A stretch of DNA of 64,000 nucleotides from Cytidiella melzeri (taxonomy: Eukaryota > Basidiomycota > Agaricomycetes > Polyporales > Irpicaceae): NCBI GenBank assembly GCA_022592445.1, contig JABYQR010000163.1:34034-98033 (forward strand), given 5' to 3'. Positions 11,864 through 22,937 of this stretch are shown one piece after another. Each line of letters opens with the position of its first letter. The stretch's first letter is position 1. The notes under the pieces are model-generated. The model saw only the letters and a program-made list of their open reading frames with translations, was not told the origin of the DNA and searched no databases. The position numbers and the translations under genes were made by a program.

Positions 11864-12794
11864 CCCACATGGGACTGAGCGGCAATGTAGGGTTGGACGC
11901 GGTGTGCGTGCTGGTCATGTTGTCGTTGTCTAGGAAGGTGACATCCCTTCGTGAGCGTACAACACGTGCGTTTGTGAACCAAATGAGGTATCCTTTTGCG
12001 TCTTGTGCGTACCCAACAAAACGGCCTTCTTCGCCACGCGGTTGCATCTTATTGAGTGAGTCTGCATCCATTCGGCGCGAGATGACTCGTGAGCCGAATA
12101 TGCGGAAGTGTGATATGTCGGGATTGCGCTTGTGCCAGATGTGATACGGTGTGGTGTTCGGTGGGAGCGCGGACGTGGAGAGCCTGTTGAGAATGTGGCA
12201 GGCGCACTGTACTGCGAGTGGCCAGAAGAATTCGGAGAGGCCGCTGTCGATGAGCATGGCCCTGGCCATCGACGCAAGGGTCCAGTTGGACCTTTCAGCA
12301 ACGCCGTTTTGTGGGGATGCGTCAGGGACGGTCTTCTCGAAAGTGATCCCCTCTTTTTCGCAGTAGATACGAAATTCGCCCTGTAAGAGTTCGGGCGCAT
12401 TGTCTACGCGGAGAACTGCGACCTTTTCGCCCGTGAAGCGTTCCGCGGCCGTTTTCCATCTTGCGAATTCCGTCTGAGCGTCTGAGCGTAATTTTAAGAA
12501 AAGGGGAGTTCTCCACCTTGAGTTGTCATCGACACAGGGCAGAAAATATTTGATACCGCCATATCCAACAGGAAAAGGGCCGCATATGTCAATGTGTATG
12601 CGGAACAGAGGGCGATTGGCTTGGGAGGTGGTGAACTTCGGAAATGGTAATCGTTTGATGTTCGCGCGCGCGCAGGCCTCGCAAGTGTGTGTCGTAGTTG
12701 AGCCAGGCGTGATGCGGATACCGGACGTGGTAGTTGCTAGCTGTTTTACGCCCACATGGCCTAGTAGGCGGTGTAAAAATCCTGTGTGACGGAT
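11760..12794 (-). pseudogene. copia integrase region, frameshifted
   Basis: This frame differs from gag-protease upstream and from reverse transcriptase downstream. Zinc-binding HRLLGHVGVKQL precedes CEACARAN (HHCC-type), then the core with HIDICGPF, the DNAPELLQG motif and SPQNGVAERSNWTLA. The core D-D-E triad is recognisable. The shifts at about 12790 and about 11860 could be ribosomal frameshift sites, but two different shifts plus a later stop fit mutation better. Confidence 0.88.
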
Positions 12795-14464
12795 CGAGGG
12801 GCAGCAGTAGTCGATGGTTCCGAGATGCGATCAATTAAAGAGTGTTGGATGATTGGCGTAGGCGCCTTTGACGTAGAGTCAGAAGTGAACGGACAAGTTG
12901 CGACGTGTAGACGGTACAAATTATTGTCGTCGAGTTGTCCTGTGATGAGAGTTGTCCCATTGAGATCTAAGGAAATGCTGCCGTTCATGGTCCTGGATCC
13001 AACTCCTCTGCGCGCGAGGCAGCCCTGAGACACGAGGTTCATGCGTGCGGTGGGTACATGTAATGCGTCAGTTAATTTCACGACATGTGTTGATCCGTCA
13101 ACTATGGCCCGGAGATAGACATCTCCAGTTCCGACGGCAGAGGTAGTCAGGGTTGATCCAAACCCGCGCACTTTCAAGGGTTGAATTTCGCGATAGTTGG
13201 AGAACACGTTCCGATCAAAGAATATATGCCGGTTAGCTCCCGAGTCATGGAAAACCGAAGGGAGTCTGGTGTGATCTTGAGACAATGCAGCGTTGTGGCA
13301 CTTGATTTCCGTCTTAGGGTCGGCCAGGATCACGGTGTTCAACACGTAGGTTGCTTCTTGTGCTAGAACGCCGGCAGTGTTGGCTTCAACAACAGAGGTT
13401 TCGTTCGCATTGGCCTCACTGGTACTGGCAGTATTGACACTGGAATTCTTCTTTGGTGTAAATGTCTTAGAGACGTTCTTGGATTTCTTTCGTTGATTAG
13501 GGGGCAAGTGAATATCGCGCCTGAATCTCCACCAGTCAGGATATTGGCCGCACTTCTCCCCTCCATACGCGAGACAGTCGTGGATAGTGTGTCCGCGTGG
13601 CCGAGGGCAGTCCGGGTTCACGCACCATTCGGTCATTTTCTTGTTCCTGGGACCATCAGCTTGGCTCGTGGCGGTGGCAGCGACTGTGGAGCGCTTTCTA
13701 TACATTGAATTGGTTTCATAGATCTGAGCAATTACGTCCTCATCATTCTTCGTCTGCGCCCAGTCCTCTTCTTTGATGAGTTCAATGACCCTCGAAGAAG
13801 ACATTGGCCTGCCGTTGTTGAGTGCCGTCGCCATGTCTTGATGGAGTGAACAGGAGAACATGCGCCAACTGTTGCTTGTAGGAATGAGGTCCGCGAGTGT
13901 GCTCGCGAAGTTGGCATCAGAGAACCGATTTGGATCTTGTTCGCAAAGATCCGCATAGAGAGCACAGATCTTGTCTGCCCATTTGCTAACGACCATTTCG
14001 TCTTTGCAGACGAAACTCATGATTTTCTGGTGTAGTGACGCCGCGCGGAGATTGTTCACTGGGCAATATTCTGATTGAAGGATACGCCAAGCTTCTCTCA
14101 CGGTCTTCACGCGGCCAATGAGATGAATTTTCGAACGGGGTATGGCTTCCAACAGAAGGGCTAGTGCGTTCATGTTTGCGTCATACCAAGGCTGTGCTTT
14201 CTCGACAGCTTCATCTACCTCAGCTTCGTTTCCCCTTTTGATCCCCTTTGTCACGATCCCGGTGTCGGGATCTTCCACCTCATCTTCGTACGTCTTCCGA
14301 AGTTTTGGAATCAATGGGGGAATCGATTGTGTTCCCTCGATGTATTTCCAGAGATGAATTGATCTTAGTTTCGCTTCGACTTGTACTACCCATGATCCGT
14401 ACGAATTTGTATCTCCGTCGTCGTCGAGTTTAGGGAGTTTGCTCTGAGAGGACTCATGCGACAT
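12761..14464 (-). CDS. copia gag and protease
   Basis: 567 residues in one frame. The N-terminal about 270 residues are gag-like with a helical UBN2/DUF4219-type region (SYGSWVVQVEAKL, then YDANMNALALLLEAI). A Cys/His cluster CVNPDCPRPRGH...CLAYGGEKC replaces a classic CCHC knuckle. The aspartic protease motif is FHDSGANRHIFFD near residue 415. The frame ends just before the integrase zinc finger, which continues in another frame. The start ATG lies about 110 nt inside the right LTR. Confidence 0.88.
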   Translation of the reverse strand: MSHESSQSKLPKLDDDGDTNSYGSWVVQVEAKLRSIHLWKYIEGTQSIPPLIPKLRKTYEDEVEDPDTGIVTKGIKRGNEAEVDEAVEKAQPWYDANMNALALLLEAIPRSKIHLIGRVKTVREAWRILQSEYCPVNNLRAASLHQKIMSFVCKDEMVVSKWADKICALYADLCEQDPNRFSDANFASTLADLIPTSNSWRMFSCSLHQDMATALNNGRPMSSSRVIELIKEEDWAQTKNDEDVIAQIYETNSMYRKRSTVAATATSQADGPRNKKMTEWCVNPDCPRPRGHTIHDCLAYGGEKCGQYPDWWRFRRDIHLPPNQRKKSKNVSKTFTPKKNSSVNTASTSEANANETSVVEANTAGVLAQEATYVLNTVILADPKTEIKCHNAALSQDHTRLPSVFHDSGANRHIFFDRNVFSNYREIQPLKVRGFGSTLTTSAVGTGDVYLRAIVDGSTHVVKLTDALHVPTARMNLVSQGCLARRGVGSRTMNGSISLDLNGTTLITGQLDDNNLYRLHVATCPFTSDSTSKAPTPIIQHSLIDRISEPSTTAAPRSVTQDFYTAY

Positions 14465-14561
14465 AGTGGAATAGGATGATAGGGGTCGAACTCGAGTGAA
14501 TCGAATGGAGTAGCGGTGCGATAGCGATGCAATAAAATTTATAGCAATTTACGCTGAGCCG

Positions 14562-14573
14562 GGGCTCATAACC
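14562..14573 (-). other. Primer-binding site matching a half initiator tRNA-Met
   Basis: Read on the plus strand, GGGCTCATAACC directly abuts the LTR. It equals the anticodon arm of eukaryotic initiator tRNA-Met, ending just past the CAU anticodon loop. The element RNA would therefore pair with an internal part of the tRNA, as described for Drosophila copia, which uses a half tRNA-iMet as primer, not the tRNA 3' end. Confidence 0.8.
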
Positions 14574-14788
14574 TGTCAGAATAAACAGTCTGGCACAGGG
14601 TAAGCAATAGATAGAATTGTTTGAGCATAGGCAGCGTACCTGGCACAGGGTAAGCAATAGATGCTGACCCCTGTGCCGGTCGTGGCCCTTTTATACATTT
14701 GATGCGGATGTCCGTGTATGGTAACCGCCATCACCGAGCCCTCCGCCTCTTTCCTAATCCGTCTCCTTAGGCGGGTCATCACTTGACA
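14574..14788 (-). repeat. 5' LTR of the copia element
   Basis: 215 bp, apparently base-for-base identical to the left LTR, including the duplicated 23-nt block. Its antisense open frame encodes the same 68 residues as the one in the left LTR. Identity implies recent insertion. Confidence 0.95.
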
Positions 14789-15098
14789 CATCATAAGGCC
14801 GTGTTGACATGTCAAGGACCATTTTGAATAATTGCTTGAACCTGTCTGGATTTGTGAACATCAGCTGTTCCAAGACATTGTTCCCCTGAACGTTGGGGGC
14901 CCGTTTGGTAATGTCAATCTGATCATGTGGATCTGGAAACCTGGCTGTACTGTGTCTCTCCAAGTTTGCACTGATAGAGGAAATGGGATGTTGGGACCCT
15001 ATACTGCTGTATTGGGTGGCAGACACATTCATTGTGTAGAACATGCTGGAAAAAATGGCAGCAAACAACATAAGAGGGGTAAAGATGAAGGGCCACAT

Positions 15099-15690
15099 GA
15101 TGGTATAGAATGGTGAAGGGTGATGTGAAAGGGTAGCTGTAAGAACAATTTCAGAACAGTGACTCAAGGCATGTGCAATGGGAAGAACAAGGTACCAACC
15201 GACCAGCGCTTAAGAATGATCCTGAGTGTACTTGGAGTGATGGAGGTGTGCTGAGGTAGAAGACTGGCAGCAAGGGTCTTTATATATATCTGTTGGTTTG
15301 TGGGCAGTGCTGATGCAACAATCAGATGAGCACAGGTTGCAAATTGTAACCCTGGCGCGGGTTGGCACAGTGCTCGGAACAGCATATATACTCCGATAAG
15401 ACTGAGATAATAACATCTCAGTTAAACTGCCTTTTGGCGTAACGGTTATGACGTCGGAGTTCAGATCGCTTACACAAATGTCTTTGATTAGCTTCCATGC
15501 TGCAAATGTAACAGACAGTACTACTTAGTGATGTACTTAGCACAGGTTAGGCTGTGCTGTCTACCTACACTCCTAAGATCTAAGGATAACATCTTGCCCC
15601 TGTACTAGGATTATTCCTGCTATTCAGCTATGAAACATGTCAGAGACCAGTCTCCTGCTTCCACAGCGTTTTACACAGCAGGCTCGTAAC
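15099..15690 (-). promoter_or_regulatory. Upstream region of the split secreted gene, duplicated at 51 kb
   Basis: This stretch matches, inverted, the upstream region of the paralogue (about 50945-51822). Shared pieces include the TTTGATTAGCT segment, ATCTTGCCCCTGTA, TCTGATTGTT..ATCAGCACTGC, the TATA region and CACACCTCCAT. Near 15427-15470 the sequence TGGCGTAACGG fits a tRNA A box but no B box follows, so a tRNA-derived fragment is only a possibility. Confidence 0.65.
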
Positions 15691-16384
15691 CACCACCGGT
15701 CTTGAAAGATGCACCTGGCACAGGAGCTTTGCCACGGCCAAGGACACCTGGGTCCAATGCCATTATGGAGAATATGAGGGGCCAGCTTGGAGGACAGCTC
15801 TGGCTTCACCATGATCAAGCGCGTCTGGCCAATGCACTGAAAATTGTGCCAGTGAAGTTGAGAATGAGGGGGGATTGCCTCTTACAATGCAGCGCCTGTC
15901 ATACACTTGCTTTACGGGCTGACAACCAGACATCTCAGATTCTAAAACATCATATTTATGAAGCTGTTCGGTATTAAGTGGAACGTGTTTCTGAGCAACT
16001 TGCAGCGTGATCCGCGGGTGGAAGTTATATAAAATGCGCCCCTGTAAGATCTTAAAAGGGGCACCTTCCATCAAAGTTGGTGTCAGCCATACATAAGATA
16101 TTCGTTGCATACAGCCACTGCCATAATGATGGGCGGGCGCGTGTCAATCGCCTGGATGGGTCAGACCCTGAGGCACGAAAGGTCGAACGGCCGACTTGCA
16201 TCTAGAAAGGGGAGCGGAACAGTATGGACATCTATTGAGCGTGGAAGAAAACAACAGACAACATGTACGTGTAATAAGTGATACAAATGAGGATGAGATC
16301 ATGAGACTGGAACGAACTGGGATTTATACATGGGAGGGTGTTGTATGGCTAGGAGCGAACATACTTCATGCAGCTCAAGGATTA
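15691..16384. other. Intergenic, no gene seen
   Basis: Lies between the duplicated upstream region and the stop codon of the MFS gene. No coding or RNA gene is supported. Confidence 0.35.
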
Positions 16385-18584
16385 TCATCGGTGTGCGTGC
16401 TTGATGTTCATGCCCTCCGAGATCTTCTTCGACGGCGTGGTACCGAGGATCGCGATGAAGACCATAACGAACACCCACAAATACCTCAACGGCCAGAACG
16501 CGAAGCTCACTGAGAAGGCAAAAAGTGTGGAAGCAAAGGCGGGTGCGAACGCACGGGAGAAGCACTATCATGTCAACAACTCAGCAGGGATTGACTAGGT
16601 GTATGCGGGGGTCCTGAACTTACCATCGCGAACTGAGCTAATCCGTTGGTTTTGCCAAGAGCAGACGGGTTTGGGGCACTGTCCTTGACTAGTAGCATGC
16701 TCACCCTGAAATGCCAATGATTCAGTCAACACTCATCTGGCTGCAACCAATGAACAGCTTAGGGCACTCACGAATACCCAAGACACGCAACCCTCGCCAT
16801 ACCCAACAGCACACCAATCCCACACCACAACAACGCCTTCGTCCCAGGCGTGACACCCACAATAACTGTCACCACCGTCCCTTCCTCCACGCCTGGCACC
16901 TCCCCGACAACGGCGCCCCACCGAGCGATAACATTCAAAGCAGGGATAAACGTGTACACGTACGGCCAGATCCCCATGAAAGAGTTGTACATCTTCGCGT
17001 GGTCGAACCGGCGGAGGAGGTAAGGCATAAAGAAGATTTGGAGGCAGGCGGAGATGGCTCCGGACGTGGCGAGTGCGAGGCCTATTTCTGCTGCCTGTGA
17101 AGATAGAATAGCAGTGCGTCTTGAGAAACCGCCTGAGGATTGGAACTAGGTGGGAGAAATAGGACGTACGGTGAACGCCAGACCACCGGTGTGAATGGGC
17201 GAGTAGCAGTAAAGGACGAATATGACGTCAAACGAGGTGTTTCTGTGGAAATGTGCCGAACGGTCAATAAAATACGTCGAATGCACTAGCTGTGTCTTTG
17301 ACGTACATGAAAGATAGAGCGAGACCGCTCAGGCATAGTGCACGGATGACCGGGATAGATAGCAAGTCCTTGAGACCAGTGGACTGGAGCGGTTTTTCGG
17401 AGATACTGTCAAACGTAGGAGAGGAAGGGGAGGATATTGAGTCATGGCGTCTTCGTCGCTTACTTGGTAGTGTCTGATTATGGGATGAGCTTTGATATGG
17501 AACTGAGACTAGCCTTCACACTGACCTCTTCAAGGAAGAATATGCCAAATATTACGCCGGCGATTGCGATGCATGCCGCCACCATCGACGGTAAGAGGTA
17601 AGGATATGTTCTAAAGAGGTAGGTATCAAACCATGTAGGATACTTCTCGGCCGGGTTGGAGAAGCTTCCACCCAATAATGGTCTGCGATACAGATGTCAG
17701 GCATGGGCTGAACGGGTGTATATCCCTACATACCCTATGACAGCACCCAGAGGCCAACATATTGAGTAAATAGGGAATGCAGTGGCCTGATTTGTGTGGT
17801 CGGTCATCTCAGCGATAACGGAGTGCACGACGGCGACATTGCCGGAGAAGAAACCAGCTGTATGACGGAAAGGTATGAACGAATAATTCTTTGTGAAGGC
17901 GACGAATACAACACACCTAAACTTCGAGCGAAGAGAACCATAAAAAGGCTCTGTGAAAAGCCCATCACCATCGTACCGAACGCGATACCGACGATACCGG
18001 CAAGGACCACCGGCTTGCGCCCTATTTTGTCTACACGCGTATCGAGCACGTTAGCTCTACTGGATGTTTGCGCAGCTGCAGCGTAACGGGGGATCTGCGT
18101 GAGGGATTTACGCTCACCGGATAGTCGGGCCCACTGGTAAATGGACAATAATTGGGCTACAGCAAAACTGCTCTCCTGCATGAGGGACACGTCCAGCAAA
18201 GCACGTTCGGGTTAGCCTGGCAGTAAAGGCGAGTGTCGGGACACTTACAACTAGACCACTGTACAGACCCGTCTTGGAACGGTCTTCTGTCAGGTGTAGG
18301 TGATCCATCATCTCGTTGACGTACGGGAAAATCTGGGTGAACATTATGGGATCGACGAGCCTGACCACACAAAGCGTGGCCAGCTGAGCTTTGGGTATGG
18401 GGGTGACTCCATGTATGCGCTTTGGCATGCTACCGTCGTCGAGCCTGTGTTCGAGCTTGATAGCATCTTCAAGGTCTTCGTCCAAGAAGGGACGCGACTC
18501 GTCTTTTGCTGATAGCGGTGTTGCGACGTCTCCATAGTCATTCACGCGGGAACGACTTGTTCCAGCAGTATCGTGAGCACTCAT
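16385..18584 (-). CDS. Major facilitator superfamily transporter, ten exons
   Basis: Exons 18249-18584, 18118-18175, 17917-18030, 17734-17857, 17526-17682, 17307-17473, 17170-17242, 16772-17094, 16624-16705 and 16385-16564 join in phase to 537 residues. All introns are GT-AG, 51-87 nt. A charged, disordered N-terminus (about 75 residues) precedes the first span. MFS motif A appears split across an intron: RLS then DKIGRKPV. Further spans follow, including GLYSGLVESSFAVAQLL, the FFSGNVAVVHSVIAEMTD segment and GPLLGGSFSNP (loop before span 5). A long central cytosolic loop rich in Arg and Ser divides the two halves. The C-terminal half has SAPNPSALGKTNGLAQFAM. The order matches fungal drug/H+ antiporter-like and ZIF-like carriers with 12 spans; substrate unknown. 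The gene appears intact. Confidence 0.9.
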
Positions 18585-18940
18585 GCTCGCTTGCTGGATG
18601 GACCGTCGAGGTCGGTGGAGGGTGCTGATAGTCCAGGAGGAAGGAGAGAGTAGATTATTAATAAGCTTACTGGCAAGCCGACGGCAGTAGGCCTAGGTAC
18701 TTGGAGCAAATCGTGGGGTCCGAGTCAACTGGCTACCCGTTTTACGTGTGTGAACTTCAACGTTCTCAGACATCCTGTAGCTGGTTCTGATCGTGTGAAT
18801 ATTTTACGAACTTGTGAGCCCATCGTTCTGCAGTGCACTGTACATAAAGCAGGATACTGCAGAGAGGACTAAGTGATTGTGCTGGATGATGGTCGAGGGA
18901 GAGTTACCGCGGAGGAATGATCGCATCGCGTTCCTGACAC
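18585..18940 (-). promoter_or_regulatory. Upstream region of the MFS gene
   Basis: 356 bp between the MFS start codon and the left end of the long-TIR element. The element therefore sits inside the likely promoter region. No clear TATA box was seen. Confidence 0.4.
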
Positions 18941-20096
18941 TGGGTACAGAGTAATATAATAGACAGCATAGTAAGAATGTTTCAGATAAGATTCAACAAA
19001 AGCTCACATATTGGTCGGCTGCTTACTCGATGTGTGTATCAAACAATCTTTGCATTTAGGCTGCTATGTTATTGCATTGTAATTTTTGCATGTCTGTCAG
19101 GTATTCTTTAATATTTAATTGAGTGTCAATGTTCCGGTTTATGCAATGATTACACATATTGATTCGTGTAATCCACTGCAAGGGCTCAGAATACGCAAAC
19201 CTAGACGCCTAATTTCGGGTTTAACCGGAAGGCAGCGTGTTACATCCCATAAAAATCCGGTTTTTACACGTTGTGTACATCAACGCGTGTTCTCCGTATT
19301 CAGCCGCAGTTTATGCAATACCAGCGCCCGTGACGGAGGGTCACTGACAGCAATTCGGATAACCAACCACTGATTATGCAATGTTACATTGTAACATTGT
19401 GATTTGTGACATCTTGCAGCAATCATTCTTTTTTTTTGGTGGAGCCTAAACAGGAAGTGGGCAGTCCGCATTACGGTCCCATCTCCCAGCTGGTACGAGG
19501 GGGTCTTATTCTCTAGATATTCAAACAGTTGTTTAGCACAGGGGAGAAGCTTTCTTGCACACCATGTTAGGGTGGTTGTGTGGGGCTGGATGGTCCATGT
19601 GTTGCTGGGAGAAACCGCTAGGTGTGTAACAAACCAGGGAGGGCAGGACAGCTGTGGTGGCAAAGGAATGCAACTGGACATATGCCTACTGGCCAGAGGC
19701 TATACAAGAACCAAACAAGGATCGAACACATTACAGAAACACAGGATGGGGCAATAGTTGGTGGACTTGCGCAAGAGAGGCTAGAGAGGTTGGAGGGGTC
19801 AACCAAACGCTGGTGGGTGAGTCGCTTCTTATTGCTTCTATGTCTCTATACCACGCCTGACATGCGGACTATCAACGTACAAGTTGCAATGTTCCCTACG
19901 ACGGGCTCAGTGTGATTGCAGGACTCTTTTCCGCTGCTCATCGCTCGAGCAACCTATCTATCTTAGCCAGAACCAAGCTATGCTCTCGATCTTGAGGTAG
20001 CAGAGTATATCAACCCGAAGAACTCAAATATGTATGTACACAAATAATTTTCATTTTCTGACTCTGCTGTGCCAGCCCGCAAGAAGCAGCAATGAC
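18941..20096 (+). repeat. Left long terminal inverted repeat
   Basis: About 1156 bp, complementary to 23862-25063. It includes an A/T run beside GGTGGAGCCTAAACAGG and a small palindrome, ATGTTACATTGTAACAT. The last codons of the internal coiled-coil gene extend into its inner edge. Confidence 0.85.
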
Positions 20097-22937
20097 CCCG
20101 TAATCACAGCCACGCCAAGGAAGAAAAAGCCCATAGGCACATTGATGTCCCAGACCACAGTTTTCCCATTCCAATTGTTGTGACTCAACCCTGTTGTTCG
20201 ACCACTAGCTGGTTCCAACACAGTTTTAGCACCGGGCATTGCAGCATGGGATGGGAGTACGTGAGAGGTATGATTAGACAGGCAATGCTGAATCTGAGTT
20301 GTCATTTGCCAGCCTGGAACAGGACAATTGTTGGTTGGGAGCCCTATGGTGCCAAACATGGTGACCTGCTGCAGCTCTTGCCGTATGTTTGCACGTGAAG
20401 CAGAAGAGAGCTGGTCATGTGCCTCCGTGAGTTCCTGTCAAAGTCAATCTTCCTGTCTCTCTGCCTTGTAGAACTTTTTCTTTGCAGCAGCGAGCTCTAT
20501 TTCAAGCACCCTCTTGCGTTCCACGCTCTGAGTGTAAGGCTGTAACTCAGCAAGCATACCGTTCTGGATATTCACGAGAAATTGCTCATTGCAGCTCTGC
20601 CACTTGTTCAGCCGGTCCTGGATTCCACCCTGTTGCTGGGTGATGTAGAGCTGCTGACGCAATGCCACCACCTGGGCCAACACCTCGGTTTGTTTTGAGT
20701 TCCTCCTGACGTCCCCTGGCTTTGCTACACTCCTCCTGAGCAGCCGCAAGCTGGCGTGTGAGTGCGTCTTCATTCTTCCTGCTGAGCTCTAGTTGCCTTT
20801 TGTGAGTTGCTGACTGAGCTTGGGCACCCGCCTGAGCCTCCTCAAGCATCTTCTGCAGCTCGTCCCGTCAATGATGGCTCTCCCCAACCAGTTTGTTGAG
20901 CCTTGTATGCTCTCCTTCTGCATTGCAAGCCTGCTGACACAATGCCATCACCTAGGCCAACATCTCGATAAGTTTTGTTTGGAGTTCCTCCTGACGTCCC
21001 TTGGCTTCGATACACTCCTCCTGAGCAGCCGCAAGCTGGCGTGTGAGTGTCTTCATTCTTCTTGCTGAGCTCTACTTGCCTTTTGTAAGTCGCTGACTGA
21101 GCTCAGGCACCCGCCTAAGCCTCCTCAAGCATCTTCTGCAGCTCGTCCCGTCAATGATGGCTCTCCCCAACCAGTTTGTCAAGCCTCGTATGCTCTCCTT
21201 CTGCATCACAAACCTGCTGACGTAATGCCACCACCTGGGCCAACACCTTGGTAAGTCTAGTTTGGAGTTCCTCCTGACGTCCTCTGGTTTTGCTACACTC
21301 CTCCTGAGCAGCCACAAGATGGTCATTGAGTGCGTCTTCATTCTTCTTGCTGAGCTCTAGCTGCTCGTTGCAAGTCGCTGACTGAGCTCGGGCACCTGCC
21401 TGAGCCTTCTCGAGCATCTTCTGCAGCTCGTCCTGTCAATTTGCGCCCTCCTCAATTAAATCCTCAAGTCTTGCTTGTTTTTTCTCTGCTCTGTCAATCT
21501 GCTGGTACAACGCTGTTGCCTTCACAATCACCCCTCTGAGCTCCTCTTCAAGTGCCTCTTCGCGATTTTTTGCCTTGTTGTACTCCTTATGCACGAGCCG
21601 GAGCTGGTCATGAAGCGTATGTTCACTGGTTTTGCTATGCTGTAGCTGCTGCTGAAGATCCTTGGAAGCCTCCTTTGCGCCAGAAATTGCGTCTTTCTCC
21701 AGCTCTACAAGCTTTTGATGCAGTTCCGCTTCACAACCCTGCCATGTGTTGTACAACCCTTGGAACCGCTTTACCTCATCCCGCAAGACACGCAGCTGCC
21801 CCTGTGCCTCTGTGAGTTCTTTCTGTGAGTGGCTGTACTAGTCATTCGTGTCCTGAAGCTGCTGGCCCAGTTCCGCATTACTGCTCTGCAGTTTGTTGAG
21901 CTCGCAGTGACAGGAGGCCACAACTTGTGCGTGTTCTTGTTGATGTTTGACTTTGTGAATGTTCCATTCAACCTGCCAGTCCTTGCGGGCTGACTGTGCT
22001 TCAAAGCTCAACTTGCGCAGCTCGCACTGGGTGTTTTTGAGTTCAGATTTGGTGCTCTGGAGAAGATGTTCCATACTGTTCATTTGCTGGTCTAGATGTT
22101 TCTGGGTAGTCTCAACACTGTCTAGCTTAGCTTGCATTTCAGCACACCTCGCACAATTCTTGTGCTCAAGAACATCCTTGTCAATTGAGTGCGCGCTGGT
22201 CAATCGTCCGTCAGAATCCCGGAGCTCTTCCAGCTGTGTTACACGTTCAGACAATAGCTGCTTTTCCGATAGCTAGCTCATTAATCGCTATTCAGTCAGC
22301 TACACTATGGCAAATGAGTTGAACCTGTAACAGCTGGCCCAATTGACCTGCACTATCCTCTTTGCTCTCCACTGCTGCTGCCAGATCTACACAGAGCTTA
22401 GAAATTAGCTCTTTGGCCTGTAACCGCAAATGCCGCTCCTCCTCTAGGCCCTGGTTGATTTGACATTGTACTTCTGTGTTCTCTTTGTGGTGTTCTGTCA
22501 GAGTGTTCTGTTGTGGAGTACTGACTTCTCATGTTGCTGCTTCGTTTCAGAGGTTGTGGTACTACGGGGCTTGAAAGGCCACCGGCTCATGAGTTTTTTT
22601 CGATTTGGGGAGCACCACTGGTTGCTGCAGTTGCTAACTCCAAATTTGCTGAACCCGGAGGCTTGCTGAGGCCCAGTATCAGTATTTAACGTGGGACAAA
22701 ACATCTCCTGGCGGACGACTTGCCTCGCGGTAGAGTCAGCAAGAAGATATGTCTCCATCAATGTGTCCCAATTTGGGCATGCTTGGATAGGTGACAGGGA
22801 GGTTTTTGCTCCCGCACTGTTGTCAATAAGATGGATTTGTATTGTAGACTATCTCTTGAGCTCACCCAATGTACCAGCACTTTCATGAAATCAACTTTGA
22901 ATGCCTGTGCAGTTTTTACTTTTCCTTTTGACATTGT
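20051..22937 (-). pseudogene. Decayed coiled-coil protein gene with C-terminal membrane anchor
   Basis: From an ATG near 22937 (MSKGKVKTAQAFKVDFMKVL) the coding trace runs to a stop at 20051. Successive open segments are 22498-22761, 21838-22254, 21436-21786, 21151-21417, 20586-20849 and 20051-20359. They are rich in Glu, Gln, Leu and Lys with heptad patterns typical of long coiled coils. The last segment ends VPMGFFFLGVAVITGSLLLL, a single hydrophobic helix followed by WHSRVRK, suggesting a tail-anchored membrane protein. Stops and frame changes separate the segments, so either many introns were missed or it is a pseudogene; the latter is more likely. It resembles tethering or golgin-like architecture only in general form. 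Confidence 0.55.
20570..21420 (-). repeat. Three tandem 284-nt coiled-coil coding repeats
   Basis: Units begin, in minus sense, at about 21420, 21135 and 20852 (spacing 285 and 283 nt). Each starts DELQKMLE and contains AQSAT, then QLAAAQEEC, a GRQEEL motif and LVGESHH. A TGA lies at each unit boundary just before the DELQ segment. The middle unit has more stops than its neighbours. Confidence 0.85.

Larger units (their letters stand above)
9624..14793 (-). mobile_element. Complete Ty1/copia element with CATCA target duplication
   Basis: The element occupies 9629-14788 (5160 bp). It is bounded by two 215-bp LTRs that look identical, and flanked by CATCA at 9624-9628 and 14789-14793. Coding order on the minus strand is gag, protease, integrase, reverse transcriptase, RNase H, the copia order. 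A polypurine tract lies inside the left LTR and a tRNA-primer site inside the right LTR, confirming minus orientation. The polyprotein is broken: the integrase region is in a different frame from gag-protease, reverse transcriptase returns to the first frame, and a TGA at 10688-10690 separates reverse transcriptase from RNase H. Confidence 0.95.
9340..15098 (-). pseudogene. Small secreted-protein gene split by a copia element
   Basis: The coding sequence lies in two pieces, 14789-15098 and 9340-9623, separated by the copia element and one copy of its 5-bp target duplication. Removing 5165 bp rejoins the pieces in frame for 197 residues (594 nt including stop), so the break is due only to the insertion. 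The N-terminus starts MWPFIFTPLMLFAAIFSS, a good signal peptide ending near NVSA. The rest is hydrophilic with a DGFTSEQEF motif and no recognised domain. A paralogue at 51823-52305 shares the leader and a similar DGF motif, so this is a small family of secreted proteins of unknown function. Upstream, a TATA-like AGATATATATAAAG lies near 15280. Confidence 0.8.

Noticed and set aside
15427..15470. tRNA-like sequence with an A-box match (TGGCGTAACGG)
   Set aside because: No B box or closing acceptor stem follows, and the anticodon arm does not pair. At most a tRNA-derived fragment.
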